This document shows, one piece after another, positions 56,308 to 64,000 of a stretch of DNA of 64,000 bases; the stretch's first letter is position 1; each line of letters begins with the position of its first letter. The notes below the pieces were generated by a model. It did not search any database, was not told where the DNA came from, and worked only from the letters and a program-made list of their open reading frames with translations. This DNA is from Verrucomicrobiota bacterium (GTDB lineage: Bacteria > Verrucomicrobiota > Verrucomicrobiia > Limisphaerales > JADJPG01): positions 62,001-126,000 of the forward strand of contig JADJPG010000003.1 in the NCBI GenBank assembly GCA_016713365.1, in the 5' to 3' direction. A program made the position numbers and the translations under genes.

Positions 56308-57255
56308 CTACGCCCGCGGATGCGCGGCGTCGTAGGCCTTCTTCAATCGCTCCGTCGTCACGTGCGTGTAAACCTGAGTCGTGACGAGATGCGCGTGGCC
56401 GAGAAGTTCTTGGACGCTCCGTAGGTCCGCGCCGGCATCGAGCAGGTGCGTGGCGTAACTGTGCCGGAGCTTGTGCGGCGTGAGCTGCGGATCGAGCCCG
56501 GCGGTTTCGAGATAACCCTTCAGACGCGCCTGAAACGTCCGCGGCTGCATCGGGTCGGCTGACTTCGCCGAACGTAGAAACACCGGCTCGCTCGCTGACG
56601 GCCTTTTCGGCAGCAAAGCCCAGTAGCTCTCGATGGCGCGCAACGCCGGCGCACCAATGGGAACCTGGCGTTCCTTCTTGCCCTTGCCACGCACACGCAC
56701 GAGCTGTTCGTTCCAGTCGATGTCCTCCACGCGCATGCCGCACAGCTCGCTGATACGCAGACCGCACGAGTAAATCGTTTCGAGAATCGCCACGTCACGC
56801 TCTGGAACCGCAGCTTCCACCGGGCGGCCGCGTTTCCTCTTCGCGGTGTCGGCCGACTCGCCGGACGGCACCACCGCGCGGAGCGGTGCCTTCAGCAAAT
56901 CTTCAAGCTGCGCCATCGTCAGGAAACGCGGGAGCCGCTTCTCCAACTTGGGCAGCGAAAGATTCTTGATTGGCGAGCTTTCCACGACTCCACGGCGGAC
57001 GAGGAACTTGTAGAACGTCCGCAGCGCACTGAACCGAAGCTGAATCGCCGCGCGGCTCAGGTTGTTGCGGCCGAGAAAACGCAGGTAGGCGCGGAAATCA
57101 TCGCGCTGTAGGGAAGCCCACGCCGGCGGAGACTGACGTTCCTTTTGATGCCACTGATGGAACTCGCCGAGCGTTTGGGTGTAGTTGCGAACGGTGTAGG
57201 CCGACGCGCCACGATCTGTCGTGAGATGCTGAGCGAATCGATCGATCCACTCCAT
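56308..57255 (-). CDS. Tyrosine recombinase XerC/XerD-like
   Basis: A 315-residue site-specific recombinase, probably resolving chromosome dimers at dif. The N-terminal SAM-like core-binding domain is FAQHLTTDRGASAYTVRNYT and FRAYLRFLGRNNLSRAAIQL. The catalytic domain has YSCGLRISELCGMRVEDIDW (first Arg), the Lys in VRGKGKKERQVPIG, TPHKLRHSYATHLLDAGADL (His/Arg), LLGHAHLVTTQVYTHVTTER (His and the nucleophile Tyr). A short 20-residue insert rich in Lys/Arg and Glu (SADTAKRKRGRPVEAAV) sits between the domains. Whether it is XerC or XerD cannot be settled. It lies 5 bp after the topoisomerase gene on the same strand, so they may be cotranscribed. Confidence 0.9.
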   Translation of the reverse strand: MEWIDRFAQHLTTDRGASAYTVRNYTQTLGEFHQWHQKERQSPPAWASLQRDDFRAYLRFLGRNNLSRAAIQLRFSALRTFYKFLVRRGVVESSPIKNLSLPKLEKRLPRFLTMAQLEDLLKAPLRAVVPSGESADTAKRKRGRPVEAAVPERDVAILETIYSCGLRISELCGMRVEDIDWNEQLVRVRGKGKKERQVPIGAPALRAIESYWALLPKRPSASEPVFLRSAKSADPMQPRTFQARLKGYLETAGLDPQLTPHKLRHSYATHLLDAGADLRSVQELLGHAHLVTTQVYTHVTTERLKKAYDAAHPRA

Positions 57256-57260
57256 AAACG

Positions 57261-60089
57261 TCAGCTCTCGTTGTCGCGCGGCGCGAACTCGAAGGTCGCC
57301 TTGCCGGAATCATCGAGCGTGAGGTAAGCCGCGAACGGCCGGCCGGCCTTCGAGACGAACTTGTCCATCAGATCCGTTTTGCCGCCCGCAAGCAGCTTCG
57401 CGACTTGTGCTCGTTCGATGGGCTGCTGGCAGATGACTTTCCCGGTCTTGAACTTGCACGGCTTCTTCTCGGCCTGAGAATTTTCGCAGACGTAATCGGT
57501 CGGGCCTTCGAAAACCTTGCCGCCGCACTTCGGGCATTTGCCGATCGATTCCTGGCCGGTGAAGTCGAGCTTCGGCGCGGGTTCCTTCGACTTGCCGTCT
57601 TTTCCAGCCCCTTTGCCCCCGGCCTTCGGCGCGCGCGGCTCGAATTCGAAGCTGACTTTCCCTTCCTTGCCGAGCGCGAGGAAGGCCTTGAACGGGCGGC
57701 CGTTCTTCTTCGAGATGAACTTCGTCAGCAAATCCGTCTTGCCGGTCGAGAGCAGTTTCGCCATCTGCGCGCGGTCAAGCGGTTGCTGGAGGATGATCGT
57801 CCCCGAGCGGAAGTCGCAGTTGCGCGCCGCGCCCACGGAGTTCTCGCAGACGTAATTCATGCCGTTCTCGAACACGCGGGCCTTGCACTTCGGACACTGC
57901 CCAACGGGTTCCTTGCCGGTGAAATCCACTTCCGCCGCGGCCTCGCCTTCCTTTGGCTGGCCAAAGTCGAACTCCGCCTTGAACTCCGGCGTGAGCTTGA
58001 TGAGCGCGGCGAACGGAAAACCCTGCTTGCTGCGGAAGCCTTGCAGCGGCCCGACCTGCTTCTTCTCGATCAGCTCGTCGATCTCGTGCGCTTCGAACAA
58101 CCGGCCGGCGGCGCTCTTCCACAACGCGAAATCACAGCTCGTGTTCGTGCACTGAAATTTCCGGTAGGTTTCCTTCACCACGCTGCCGCACTTCGGGCAG
58201 GGCGATTTAAGCTCACCGAAATCGCCGGGAACCGTGTCGCTCTCGAAACCCTTCGCGCGCTCCACGATGTGCCGGGTCATCTCGGCAATCTCGCGCATGA
58301 AATCCTCACGCTTCATCTGACCGCGCGACATCAGACGCAGCTTGTGCTCCCAACCGCCCGTCAGCTCCGGCCGGCAGAGTTCAGGAATGTCGAGCCCGCG
58401 CAGGAGCGTGATCAGAGAGAACGCCTTGGCCGTCGGCTGAAGATCCCGATGCAGACGGTGGACGTACTTTTCGTTGATCAAACCTTCGATGATGGAGGCG
58501 CGCGTCGCGGGCGTGCCGAGACCTTTCTCCTTCATCGCGGCGCGCAATTCTTCGTCCTCAATGAGCTTGCCGGCACCTTCCATCGCGCTGAGCAAAGTCG
58601 CTTCCGTGAAGCGCGGCGGCGGCTTCGTCTCGTGGACGTTCACGTCGATCTTGGTGGTCGGAACGGACTCGCCCGGCTCGACTGCGGCGAGCGTCGGCGT
58701 GTCGTCGCCTTCGACTTCACGGCCGTAGACCGCCATCCAGCCGGCCTTCATCATCACCTTGCCTTCGCTCTTGAAGGGCTCGTTCTCAACGCGCGTGATG
58801 CGCGTGGTGACGAGGAATTCCGCCGCGGGATAGAACACCGCGAGGAAGCGTTTGGTGACGAGGTCGTAAAGTTTCTGCTCCGGTTCGCTCAGGCTCTTCG
58901 GTGCGAGCGAGGTCGGGATGATCGCGAAGTGATCTGAAACCTTCGCATTGTTGAAGATGCGCTTGTTGGGCTTTACCCAGTCGCTGGCGAGGATTTCGTC
59001 GGCGAACTGTTTGTAGCCCGTGCCCTGCAACGTGCCGAGCGTCTGCTTCACCGTGTTGATGTAATCTTCCGGAAGCGCGCGGGAATCAGTACGCGGATAG
59101 GTGAGCACCTTGTGCTTTTCGTAAAGCGCCTGGGCTAGGCCGAGCGTGTTCTTCGCGGAGAACCCGAAGCGGCTGTTCGCCTCGCGCTGCAAGCTGGTGA
59201 GATCGTAGAGCAACGGCGAAAGCTGCGTGGTCGGCTTGCTTTCCTCGGTGACGATGCCGGTCTTGCCGAGGCATTTCGCGCGGATCGCTTCCGCCCGGGC
59301 GATGTCCCAGAGACGTTCCGCCTTCAGCTCGCCATCGGCGTCTTTCTTGTCCTTGTCCTTCGCGAACGCTTCGTCGAACCAGCGGCCGGTATATTCACCG
59401 CCCTTGGCCTGAAACGTCCCGATGACCTCCCAGTAGGTGCGAACGATGAACTTCTTAATCTTCTCTTCGCGCTCGACCAGAATCGTGAGCGTCGGCGTCT
59501 GAACACGGCCCACGGTCGTGAGCTGGAAGCCGCCGAGCTTCGAGTTGAACGCGGTCATCGCCCGGGTGCCGTTGATGCCGACCAGCCAGTCGGACTCGGA
59601 ACGGCACACCGCGGCGTCAGCCAGCGGACGAACATCCGCATCGGCGCGCAGCGACGCAAAGCCGTCACGAATCGCGGCGGGCGTCATGGACTGGAGCCAG
59701 AGACGGGTGACGGGCTGCTTGGCGCGGGTGTGCTGGACGATGTTGCGGAAAATGAGTTCGCCCTCGCGGCCGGCGTCGCACGCATTGATGAGCGCGTCGA
59801 CGTCCTTGCGCTTGATGAGCTTGGTCAGGACTTTGAGGCGGCTCTCGGTCTTTTCGATGGGCCGCAGGTCGAAGTGCGGCGGAATCATCGGCAGCGCAGC
59901 GAAGGTCCACTTGCCCTTCTTCACCTCGAACTGTTCCGGGACGCACAACTCCAGCAAGTGACCCACGGCGGACGAGATGACGTAGTTGTCGCTCTCGAAA
60001 TACTCGTCGTGTTTCTGAAACCCACCGAGCGCCTTGGCGATGTCGCTGGCGACGGACGGTTTCTCGGCAATGATCAAAGCCTTACCCAT
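57261..60089 (-). CDS. topB: DNA topoisomerase III (type IA), extended C-terminus
   Basis: A 942-residue type IA topoisomerase, longer than the ~650-residue E. coli TopB. The Toprim domain starts ALIIAEKPSVASDIAKALGG and contains NACDAGREGELIFRNI, the DxGREGE form typical of TopB. The active-site region HKVLTYPRTDSRALPEDYI holds the catalytic Tyr. GLGTPATRASIIEGLINEKY and FEVKKGKWTFAALP are family markers. The C-terminus carries a CxxC zinc site (SPCPKCGSVVKETYRKFQCT) and two CPKC-type sites (GQCPKCKARVFEN, GKCPKCGGKVFEG), alternating with three repeats such as NGRPFKAFLALGKEGKVSFE and AGRPFAAYLTLDDSGKATFE. The start is the Met at 60089 (MGKALIIAEK), not the longer frame. It relaxes and decatenates DNA. 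Confidence 0.94.
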   Translation of the reverse strand: MGKALIIAEKPSVASDIAKALGGFQKHDEYFESDNYVISSAVGHLLELCVPEQFEVKKGKWTFAALPMIPPHFDLRPIEKTESRLKVLTKLIKRKDVDALINACDAGREGELIFRNIVQHTRAKQPVTRLWLQSMTPAAIRDGFASLRADADVRPLADAAVCRSESDWLVGINGTRAMTAFNSKLGGFQLTTVGRVQTPTLTILVEREEKIKKFIVRTYWEVIGTFQAKGGEYTGRWFDEAFAKDKDKKDADGELKAERLWDIARAEAIRAKCLGKTGIVTEESKPTTQLSPLLYDLTSLQREANSRFGFSAKNTLGLAQALYEKHKVLTYPRTDSRALPEDYINTVKQTLGTLQGTGYKQFADEILASDWVKPNKRIFNNAKVSDHFAIIPTSLAPKSLSEPEQKLYDLVTKRFLAVFYPAAEFLVTTRITRVENEPFKSEGKVMMKAGWMAVYGREVEGDDTPTLAAVEPGESVPTTKIDVNVHETKPPPRFTEATLLSAMEGAGKLIEDEELRAAMKEKGLGTPATRASIIEGLINEKYVHRLHRDLQPTAKAFSLITLLRGLDIPELCRPELTGGWEHKLRLMSRGQMKREDFMREIAEMTRHIVERAKGFESDTVPGDFGELKSPCPKCGSVVKETYRKFQCTNTSCDFALWKSAAGRLFEAHEIDELIEKKQVGPLQGFRSKQGFPFAALIKLTPEFKAEFDFGQPKEGEAAAEVDFTGKEPVGQCPKCKARVFENGMNYVCENSVGAARNCDFRSGTIILQQPLDRAQMAKLLSTGKTDLLTKFISKKNGRPFKAFLALGKEGKVSFEFEPRAPKAGGKGAGKDGKSKEPAPKLDFTGQESIGKCPKCGGKVFEGPTDYVCENSQAEKKPCKFKTGKVICQQPIERAQVAKLLAGGKTDLMDKFVSKAGRPFAAYLTLDDSGKATFEFAPRDNES

Positions 60090-60208
60090 GACAATGTGCG
60101 GACTAATACAACGCGGCACCTGCCGGTTGCAACCTCATGTTTTATCGTCGGTGTCATCTGGTGCTTGAGAAGCAAGGCCGGATCGACCCGCCTGCTCCAG
60201 CCCCCGCC

Positions 60209-60292
60209 ATGGCGAAAAAGCCCAAATTCAAAGAGCCATTTCAAAACGTTGCCAGTCTGGCGGCGGGGTCTATTATTGCCCCGTTGCTATGA
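60209..60292 (+). CDS. Candidate 27-residue micro-ORF coupled to the AsmA-like gene
   Basis: ATG at 60209 encodes MAKKPKFKEPFQNVASLAAG followed by SIIAPLL, then TGA. Its TGA overlaps the ATG of the next gene (ATGA). The peptide is basic at the start and hydrophobic at the end. It could be a leader for translational coupling or simply chance in a 199-bp gap. No clear ribosome-binding site is visible before it. Confidence 0.3.
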   Translation: MAKKPKFKEPFQNVASLAAGSIIAPLL

Positions 60293-61077
60293 AGAAAATT
60301 ATTCTGATTGTTGCCGGAGTTGTCGTCGTGCTGGTGGTCGCATTGGTCGTCGTCCTCACCCTTTCTCTCGATTCGCTCGTGAAGAAGGGGGTCGAAACGG
60401 TCGGCCCGCAGATCACGAAGACCGAGATGAAGCTGGAAAAGGCGAGCATTTCCATTCTGTCCGGCTCCGGCGCCTTGCACGGATTCCACATTGGCAATCC
60501 GGAAGGCTACAAGACGCCGACCGCGATCAAGTTCGGCGAAGCCAGCGTCGGCGTGAAGCCGGGGTCCGTGCTTTCGGACAAGATTCACGTCACCCACGTG
60601 AAAGTGGTCGGGCCAGAAATCACGTTTGAGGGCGCGCTCGGCTCCAAGAACAATCTCAGCAAGATCATGGAAAACGTGGAAGAGGCGACCGGTGGTTCCG
60701 CTCCCGCCGACAAATCCTCCCCTCCGGCCGACAGCGGCGCTTCGAAGAAACTGCAGGTGGACGATTTCTTGATCAGCGGCGCAAAAGTAAACGTGACACT
60801 CACGGCACTCGGCGGACGCCAGTTGACGGTCGCCATCCCGGACATTCACATGACCAACCTGGGTTCGGGTCCGGAAGGCATCACCGCGGGCGAACTGACG
60901 AAGCTGGTCCTGAAGAACATCAACAAGGAAACCTTCGAAGCCATCCAAAAATCGGTGGCGGATGTCGGCAAACAAGCTGCCGACGCCCTCAAGGACATGA
61001 GCAAGGGCGGCACGAACTCGCTCAACAAAGCTGCCGAAACGCTCAAAGGCGTGGGCGATTTGTTTAAGAAGAAGTGA
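60289..61077 (+). CDS. AsmA-like membrane-anchored protein
   Basis: A 262-residue protein with an N-terminal membrane helix (IILIVAGVVVVLVVALVVVL) and a periplasmic part. SLVKKGVETVGPQITKTEMK and ALHGFHIGNPEGYKTPTAIK are typical of the first strands of AsmA/DUF748-type bridge proteins, and VTHVKVVGPEITFEGALGSK adds the usual beta-groove repeats. A flexible linker (SAPADKSSPPADSGASKK) follows, then VDDFLISGAKVNVTLTALGG and a helical Lys-rich C-terminus. Larger family members move lipids between membranes; this one is small and its role is unknown. It starts at the ATG that overlaps the micro-ORF stop. Confidence 0.72.
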   Translation: MKKIILIVAGVVVVLVVALVVVLTLSLDSLVKKGVETVGPQITKTEMKLEKASISILSGSGALHGFHIGNPEGYKTPTAIKFGEASVGVKPGSVLSDKIHVTHVKVVGPEITFEGALGSKNNLSKIMENVEEATGGSAPADKSSPPADSGASKKLQVDDFLISGAKVNVTLTALGGRQLTVAIPDIHMTNLGSGPEGITAGELTKLVLKNINKETFEAIQKSVADVGKQAADALKDMSKGGTNSLNKAAETLKGVGDLFKKK

Positions 61078-61123
61078 GCCTTCGCCCGCAACCGGATTCC
61101 CGCGGAGCCGCCGACGCCATCCC

Positions 61124-61756
61124 ATGAAAGAAGCCTACATCGCCGCGAAGGAACGTTGGGCGCGCAAAATGACGGGCAAGGAGAAGCCCACGGTCCGCTC
61201 CGAAAACCGGCTCCCGCCCGGCCAGCGCCAGGTCCACAACTTCCCCGTGCTCGACCTCGGCGTTCGACCCGAAGTGCCGCTCGACAAGTGGGAACTGAAG
61301 ATTCACGGCCTCGTTGAAAATCCCGTCACCTTGAACTGGGAACAGTTTCGGGCGCTCCCGCAGTTCAAGGACGTCAGCGACTTTCATTGCGTCACCACGT
61401 GGAGCCAGTTCGACATGGAGTTCGAGGGCGTCGCGTTCTTCACTCTCGCGGACCTCGTGAAACCAAAGGCTCAGGCTTCGCACGTCTTCTTCAAGAGCTA
61501 CGACGGTTATTCCACGAACAACCCGCTCGACGCTTGCATGGACGACGACGTCCTCATCGCGCACTCGTGGAACGGCCAGCCGCTGACCAAGGAACACGGC
61601 GGCCCCGCGCGTGTCATCATTCCCAAGCGCTACGCCTGGAAAGGCGCCAAGTTCATCCGCGACATTCAATTGATCGATCGCGACATCCTCGGCTTCTGGG
61701 AAGTGCGCGGTTACTCGAACACCGCCGATCCCTGGACCGAAGACCGCTTCTCCTGA
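61124..61756 (+). CDS. Sulfite-oxidase-fold molybdopterin protein (YuiH type)
   Basis: A 210-residue protein containing only the molybdopterin-binding domain of the sulfite oxidase fold. LDLGVRPEVPLDKWELKIHG and LNWEQFRALPQFKDVSDFHC then VTTWSQFDMEFEGVAFF give the cofactor-binding core, with the Mo-ligand Cys in FHCVTTWS. Later LIAHSWNGQPLTKEHGGPAR, VIIPKRYAWKGAKFIRDIQL and GFWEVRGYSNTADPW are conserved. Unlike MsrP it has no Tat signal and appears cytosolic. Substrate and partner are unknown. It follows the AsmA-like gene by 46 bp. Confidence 0.87.
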   Translation: MKEAYIAAKERWARKMTGKEKPTVRSENRLPPGQRQVHNFPVLDLGVRPEVPLDKWELKIHGLVENPVTLNWEQFRALPQFKDVSDFHCVTTWSQFDMEFEGVAFFTLADLVKPKAQASHVFFKSYDGYSTNNPLDACMDDDVLIAHSWNGQPLTKEHGGPARVIIPKRYAWKGAKFIRDIQLIDRDILGFWEVRGYSNTADPWTEDRFS

Positions 61757-61812
61757 CCGTTTATTGCTCCCAGCTTTCGTCAACTTGAGCACCCGCCCGA
61801 CACACTTGGGCA

Positions 61813-61841
61813 TTGCTTGAGCCGGGGCGATTCGGTATAGA
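61813..61841 (+). promoter_or_regulatory. Candidate promoter for the giant repeat protein gene
   Basis: TTGCTT (61813-61818) and TATAGA (61836-61841) are separated by 17 bp. The gene starts at 61897. A short dyad TCTCCG-ATCAG-CGGAGA lies between the -10 and the gene, within the presumed leader. Confidence 0.5.
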
Positions 61842-61896
61842 ATTCAGCCTTTCAGACTCTCCGATCAGCGGAGAACGCAGCAACCCATCACAACTT

Positions 61897-64000
61897 ATGA
61901 AGTTTTCGTGCGCTCTGCTCGCAGGGCTACTGTTCATTTGCGCTCCCATCACCCGCGCAGCCGATATCGTTTGGACCAATCTCGCCGGCGGCAACTGGAG
62001 CGCGTCCACCAACTGGAGCCCGAATCAGGTTCCCTCCACCACGGACCACGCGGTCATCACCAACGCCGGAACCTACACCGTCATCGTGGATGCGGCCGTC
62101 ACTGTCGACGCGATCACTGTCGGTGGCGCGAGCGGGCGCCAGACGCTCTCGAACTTAGTCGCGACGCTGACGCTGAATGGCAACGGAGTCGTCGGCACGA
62201 ACGCAACCTTCGCGCTCTCTGGCAACGGCGTGTTGGCAGGCAATGGAGATCTGACTGTGGCCGGTCGCTTCGATTGGACCGGCGGCGTGATGCAGGGCAA
62301 CGGCCGCACGATCATCGCGCCCGGCGCCGTGCTCGACATCAGCGGCAGCGGCTACAACAAGCAGCTCTATCGCCCGCTGGACCTGCGCGGCAACGGCACC
62401 TTCAGCGGCGGCGGCTGGCTCTACGGCGGCTTTGGCGTGCCCTTCAACATCTTCGCCGGCTCCACCTTTGACCTCCAGGGCGACCAGCAGATGCCCTACG
62501 GCGGCGGCGGCAACTTGGCCCAGCTCAATGTCGCCGGCACGCTCCGCAAATCCTCCGGCGCCGGTCTGGCCACCGTCGGATTCGTGCTCAACAACGCGGG
62601 TCTGGTGCAGGCGCAGAGCGGCACGTTCAGCTTTGCAGCCGGCGGCTGGTCCAGCGGCCAGTTCGATGCGGCGAACAACACCGTGCTCAACTTCGGCGGC
62701 GGCACGCACACGGTGACCAATGGCGTCAACTTTACCGCCAGCGGCTCGGGTTTTCACCGCGTGGACAACGGCACGTTCGACGTCGCCACCGCGCTGACCA
62801 TGAACCCGCTCTTCGAGCTCACCGGCAGCGGCATCGTGGCCGGTAACAGCAACCTCACCTTCACCAGCACGCTGCGCTGGACCGGCGGCGTGATGCAGGG
62901 CAACGGCCGCACGATCATCGCGCCCGGCGCCGTGCTCGACATCAGCGGCAGCGGCTACAACAAGCAGCTCTATCGCCCGCTGGACCTGCGCGGCAACGGC
63001 ACCTTCAGCGGCGGCGGCTGGCTCTACGGCGGCTTTGGCGTGCCCTTCAACATCTTCGCCGGCTCCACCTTTGACCTCCAGGGCGACCAGCAGATGCCCT
63101 ACGGCGGCGGCGGCAACTTGGCCCAGCTCAATGTCGCCGGCACGCTCCGCAAATCCTCCGGCGCCGGTCTCGCCACCGTCGGATTCGTGCTCAACAACGC
63201 GGGTCTGGTGCAGGCGCAGAGCGGCACGTTCAGCTTTGCAGCCGGCGGCTGGTCCAGCGGCCAGTTCGATGCGGCGAACAACACCGTGCTCAACTTCGGC
63301 GGCGGCACGCACACGGTGACCAATGGCGTCAACTTTACCGCCAGCGGCTCGGGTTTTCACCGCGTGGACAACGGCACGTTCGACGTCGCCACCGCGCTGA
63401 CCATGAACCCGCTCTTCGAGCTCACCGGCAGCGGCATCGTGGCCGGTAACAGCAACCTCACCTTCACCAGCACGCTGCGCTGGACCGGCGGCGTGATGCA
63501 GGGCAACGGCCGCACGATCATCGCGCCCGGCGCCGTGCTCGACATCAGCGGCAGCGGCTACAACAAGCAGCTCTATCGCCCGCTGGACCTGCGCGGCAAC
63601 GGCACCTTCAGCGGCGGCGGCTGGCTCTACGGCGGCTTCGGTGTGCCCTTCAACATCTTCGCCGGCTCCACCTTTGACCTCCAGGGCGACCAGCAGATGC
63701 CCTACGGCGGCGGCGGCAACTTGGCCCAGCTCAATGTCGCCGGCACGCTCCGCAAATCCTCCGGCGCCGGTCTCGCCACCGTCGGATTCGTGCTCAACAA
63801 CGCGGGTCTGGTGCAGGCGCAGAGCGGCACGTTCAGCTTTGCAGCCGGCGGCTGGTCCAGCGGCCAGTTCGATGCGGCGAACAACACCGTGCTCAACTTC
63901 GGCGGCGGCACGCACACGGTGACCAATGGCGTGAGCTTCACCGTCACCGGCTCAGGCTTTCACCGCGTGGACAACGGCACGCTCGACGTCGCCACCGCGC
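61897..64000 (+). CDS. Giant secreted repeat protein, N-terminal part (runs off the window)
   Basis: The frame is open from ATG 61897 to the window end (701 codons). It starts with a signal peptide (MKFSCALLAGLLFICAPI, cleaved near TRAAD), then a domain reading IVWTNLAGGNWSASTNWSPN typical of large verrucomicrobial surface proteins, and TLTLNGNGVVGTNATFALSG-type strands. From 62275 the sequence is made of 201-residue repeats (603 bp), each with TGGVMQGNGRTIIAPGAVLD, SGSGYNKQLYRPLDLRGNG, GGGWLYGGFGVPFNIFAGST and NNAGLVQAQSGTFSFAAGG. The repeated glycine-rich beta strands suggest a right-handed beta-helix on the cell surface. The antisense frames over the repeat are also open but are shadows. 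The C-terminal end and anchor are not visible. Confidence 0.82.
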   Translation, partial: MKFSCALLAGLLFICAPITRAADIVWTNLAGGNWSASTNWSPNQVPSTTDHAVITNAGTYTVIVDAAVTVDAITVGGASGRQTLSNLVATLTLNGNGVVGTNATFALSGNGVLAGNGDLTVAGRFDWTGGVMQGNGRTIIAPGAVLDISGSGYNKQLYRPLDLRGNGTFSGGGWLYGGFGVPFNIFAGSTFDLQGDQQMPYGGGGNLAQLNVAGTLRKSSGAGLATVGFVLNNAGLVQAQSGTFSFAAGGWSSGQFDAANNTVLNFGGGTHTVTNGVNFTASGSGFHRVDNGTFDVATALTMNPLFELTGSGIVAGNSNLTFTSTLRWTGGVMQGNGRTIIAPGAVLDISGSGYNKQLYRPLDLRGNGTFSGGGWLYGGFGVPFNIFAGSTFDLQGDQQMPYGGGGNLAQLNVAGTLRKSSGAGLATVGFVLNNAGLVQAQSGTFSFAAGGWSSGQFDAANNTVLNFGGGTHTVTNGVNFTASGSGFHRVDNGTFDVATALTMNPLFELTGSGIVAGNSNLTFTSTLRWTGGVMQGNGRTIIAPGAVLDISGSGYNKQLYRPLDLRGNGTFSGGGWLYGGFGVPFNIFAGSTFDLQGDQQMPYGGGGNLAQLNVAGTLRKSSGAGLATVGFVLNNAGLVQAQSGTFSFAAGGWSSGQFDAANNTVLNFGGGTHTVTNGVSFTVTGSGFHRVDNGTLDVATA
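62275..64000 (+). repeat. 603-bp tandem repeat, about 2.9 copies visible
   Basis: Units start at TGGACCGGCGGCGTG, at 62275, 62878 and 63481, exactly 603 bp apart. They differ by few bases: CTG/CTC in the phrase GGTCT(G/C)GCCACC, TTTGGCGTG against TTCGGTGTG in unit 3, and a cluster near 63931 in unit 3. 603 is a multiple of 3, so the protein repeat is 201 residues. The near identity at DNA level indicates recent duplication or gene conversion; copy number in the genome may be larger and may be misassembled. Confidence 0.95.

Noticed and set aside
57405..58937. 510-codon plus-strand frame antisense to topB
   Set aside because: It has low-complexity, Arg/Leu/Ala-rich composition and no domain, while the minus-strand frame is a clear topoisomerase III.
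62155..63915. 586-codon open frame on the minus strand through the 603-bp repeats
   Set aside because: It is a shadow of the sense repeat protein: the repeat length is a multiple of three and the GC-rich sequence lacks stops antisense. The plus-strand frame has a signal peptide and a sensible fold.

Overview
This is a GC-rich window from a Gram-negative bacterium. It is most likely a member of the Verrucomicrobiota, close to the Pedosphaera/Limisphaerales group. The lineage is inferred from gene content: the futalosine menaquinone gene mqnC, FG-GAP/VCBS, PQQ-type and WD40 propeller proteins, a WD40-fused histidine kinase, a DUF3106 gene beside an ECF sigma factor, and secreted proteins ending in a '...RFYRA..P'-type domain. 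I ran no database search. No rRNA, tRNA, CRISPR array, IS element or prophage was recognised.

Layout. 1-4.9 kb: end of pyrH, a secreted FG-GAP protein, an O-methyltransferase, thiS, and mqnC on the minus strand. 4.9-7.7 kb: an AT-richer, probably acquired Fic gene and a WD40 protein. 7.8-12.8 kb: a secreted lysyl-oxidase-like protein, proA, a hypothetical gene carrying a small in-frame repeat, and marC. 13-21.4 kb: a three-gene secreted cassette (fibre-like protein with a frameshift, metzincin protease, small 'GG-TS-Y' protein), then a WD40-propeller histidine kinase and a REC-HTH response regulator. 21.4-31 kb: thiD, an aminotransferase, a minus-strand operon of membrane proteins with ispH at its head (ispH broken by two single-base frameshifts), a winged-helix/membrane pair, and an ECF sigma/anti-sigma pair. 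31-37 kb: DUF3106, lgt, miaA, a TPMT-like methyltransferase, an MBL hydrolase, a PQQ-propeller protein and an outer-membrane barrel. 37.7-42.3 kb: a second three-gene cassette with the same order as the first (fibre-like protein, subtilisin, 'GG-TS-Y' protein). 42.4-46.3 kb: DUF1015, a conserved hypothetical gene preceded by a leader with a strong terminator, and an exported superoxide dismutase. 46.4-50.7 kb: a LysR regulator divergent from pirin, a small membrane protein, YceI, VOC and Old Yellow Enzyme genes (redox/electrophile theme). 50.7-61.8 kb: CNNM/CorC, a membrane zinc peptidase, a VTC-domain protein, a squalene-cyclase-like protein, an SMP-30 protein, a Xer recombinase, topoisomerase III, an AsmA-like protein and a sulfite-oxidase-fold protein. 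61.9-64 kb: start of a giant surface protein built on nearly identical 603-bp tandem repeats, cut by the window end.

The most interesting candidate system is the pair of cassettes at 13.8-17.4 kb and 37.8-42.2 kb. Each encodes a fibre-like protein of about 615 residues with the same C-terminal domain, a secreted protease of a different catalytic clan in each copy but with a similar short beta-helix-like tail, and a small secreted protein with related repeats. Cassette 1 is followed by a two-component system. The same perfect palindrome, TGTGCG-N5-CGCACA, lies upstream of both the cassette-1 fibre gene and the response-regulator gene, which suggests one regulon. Single-base homopolymer frameshifts in the fibre gene (one) and ispH (two) mean that raw-read support should be checked before these genes are called broken.
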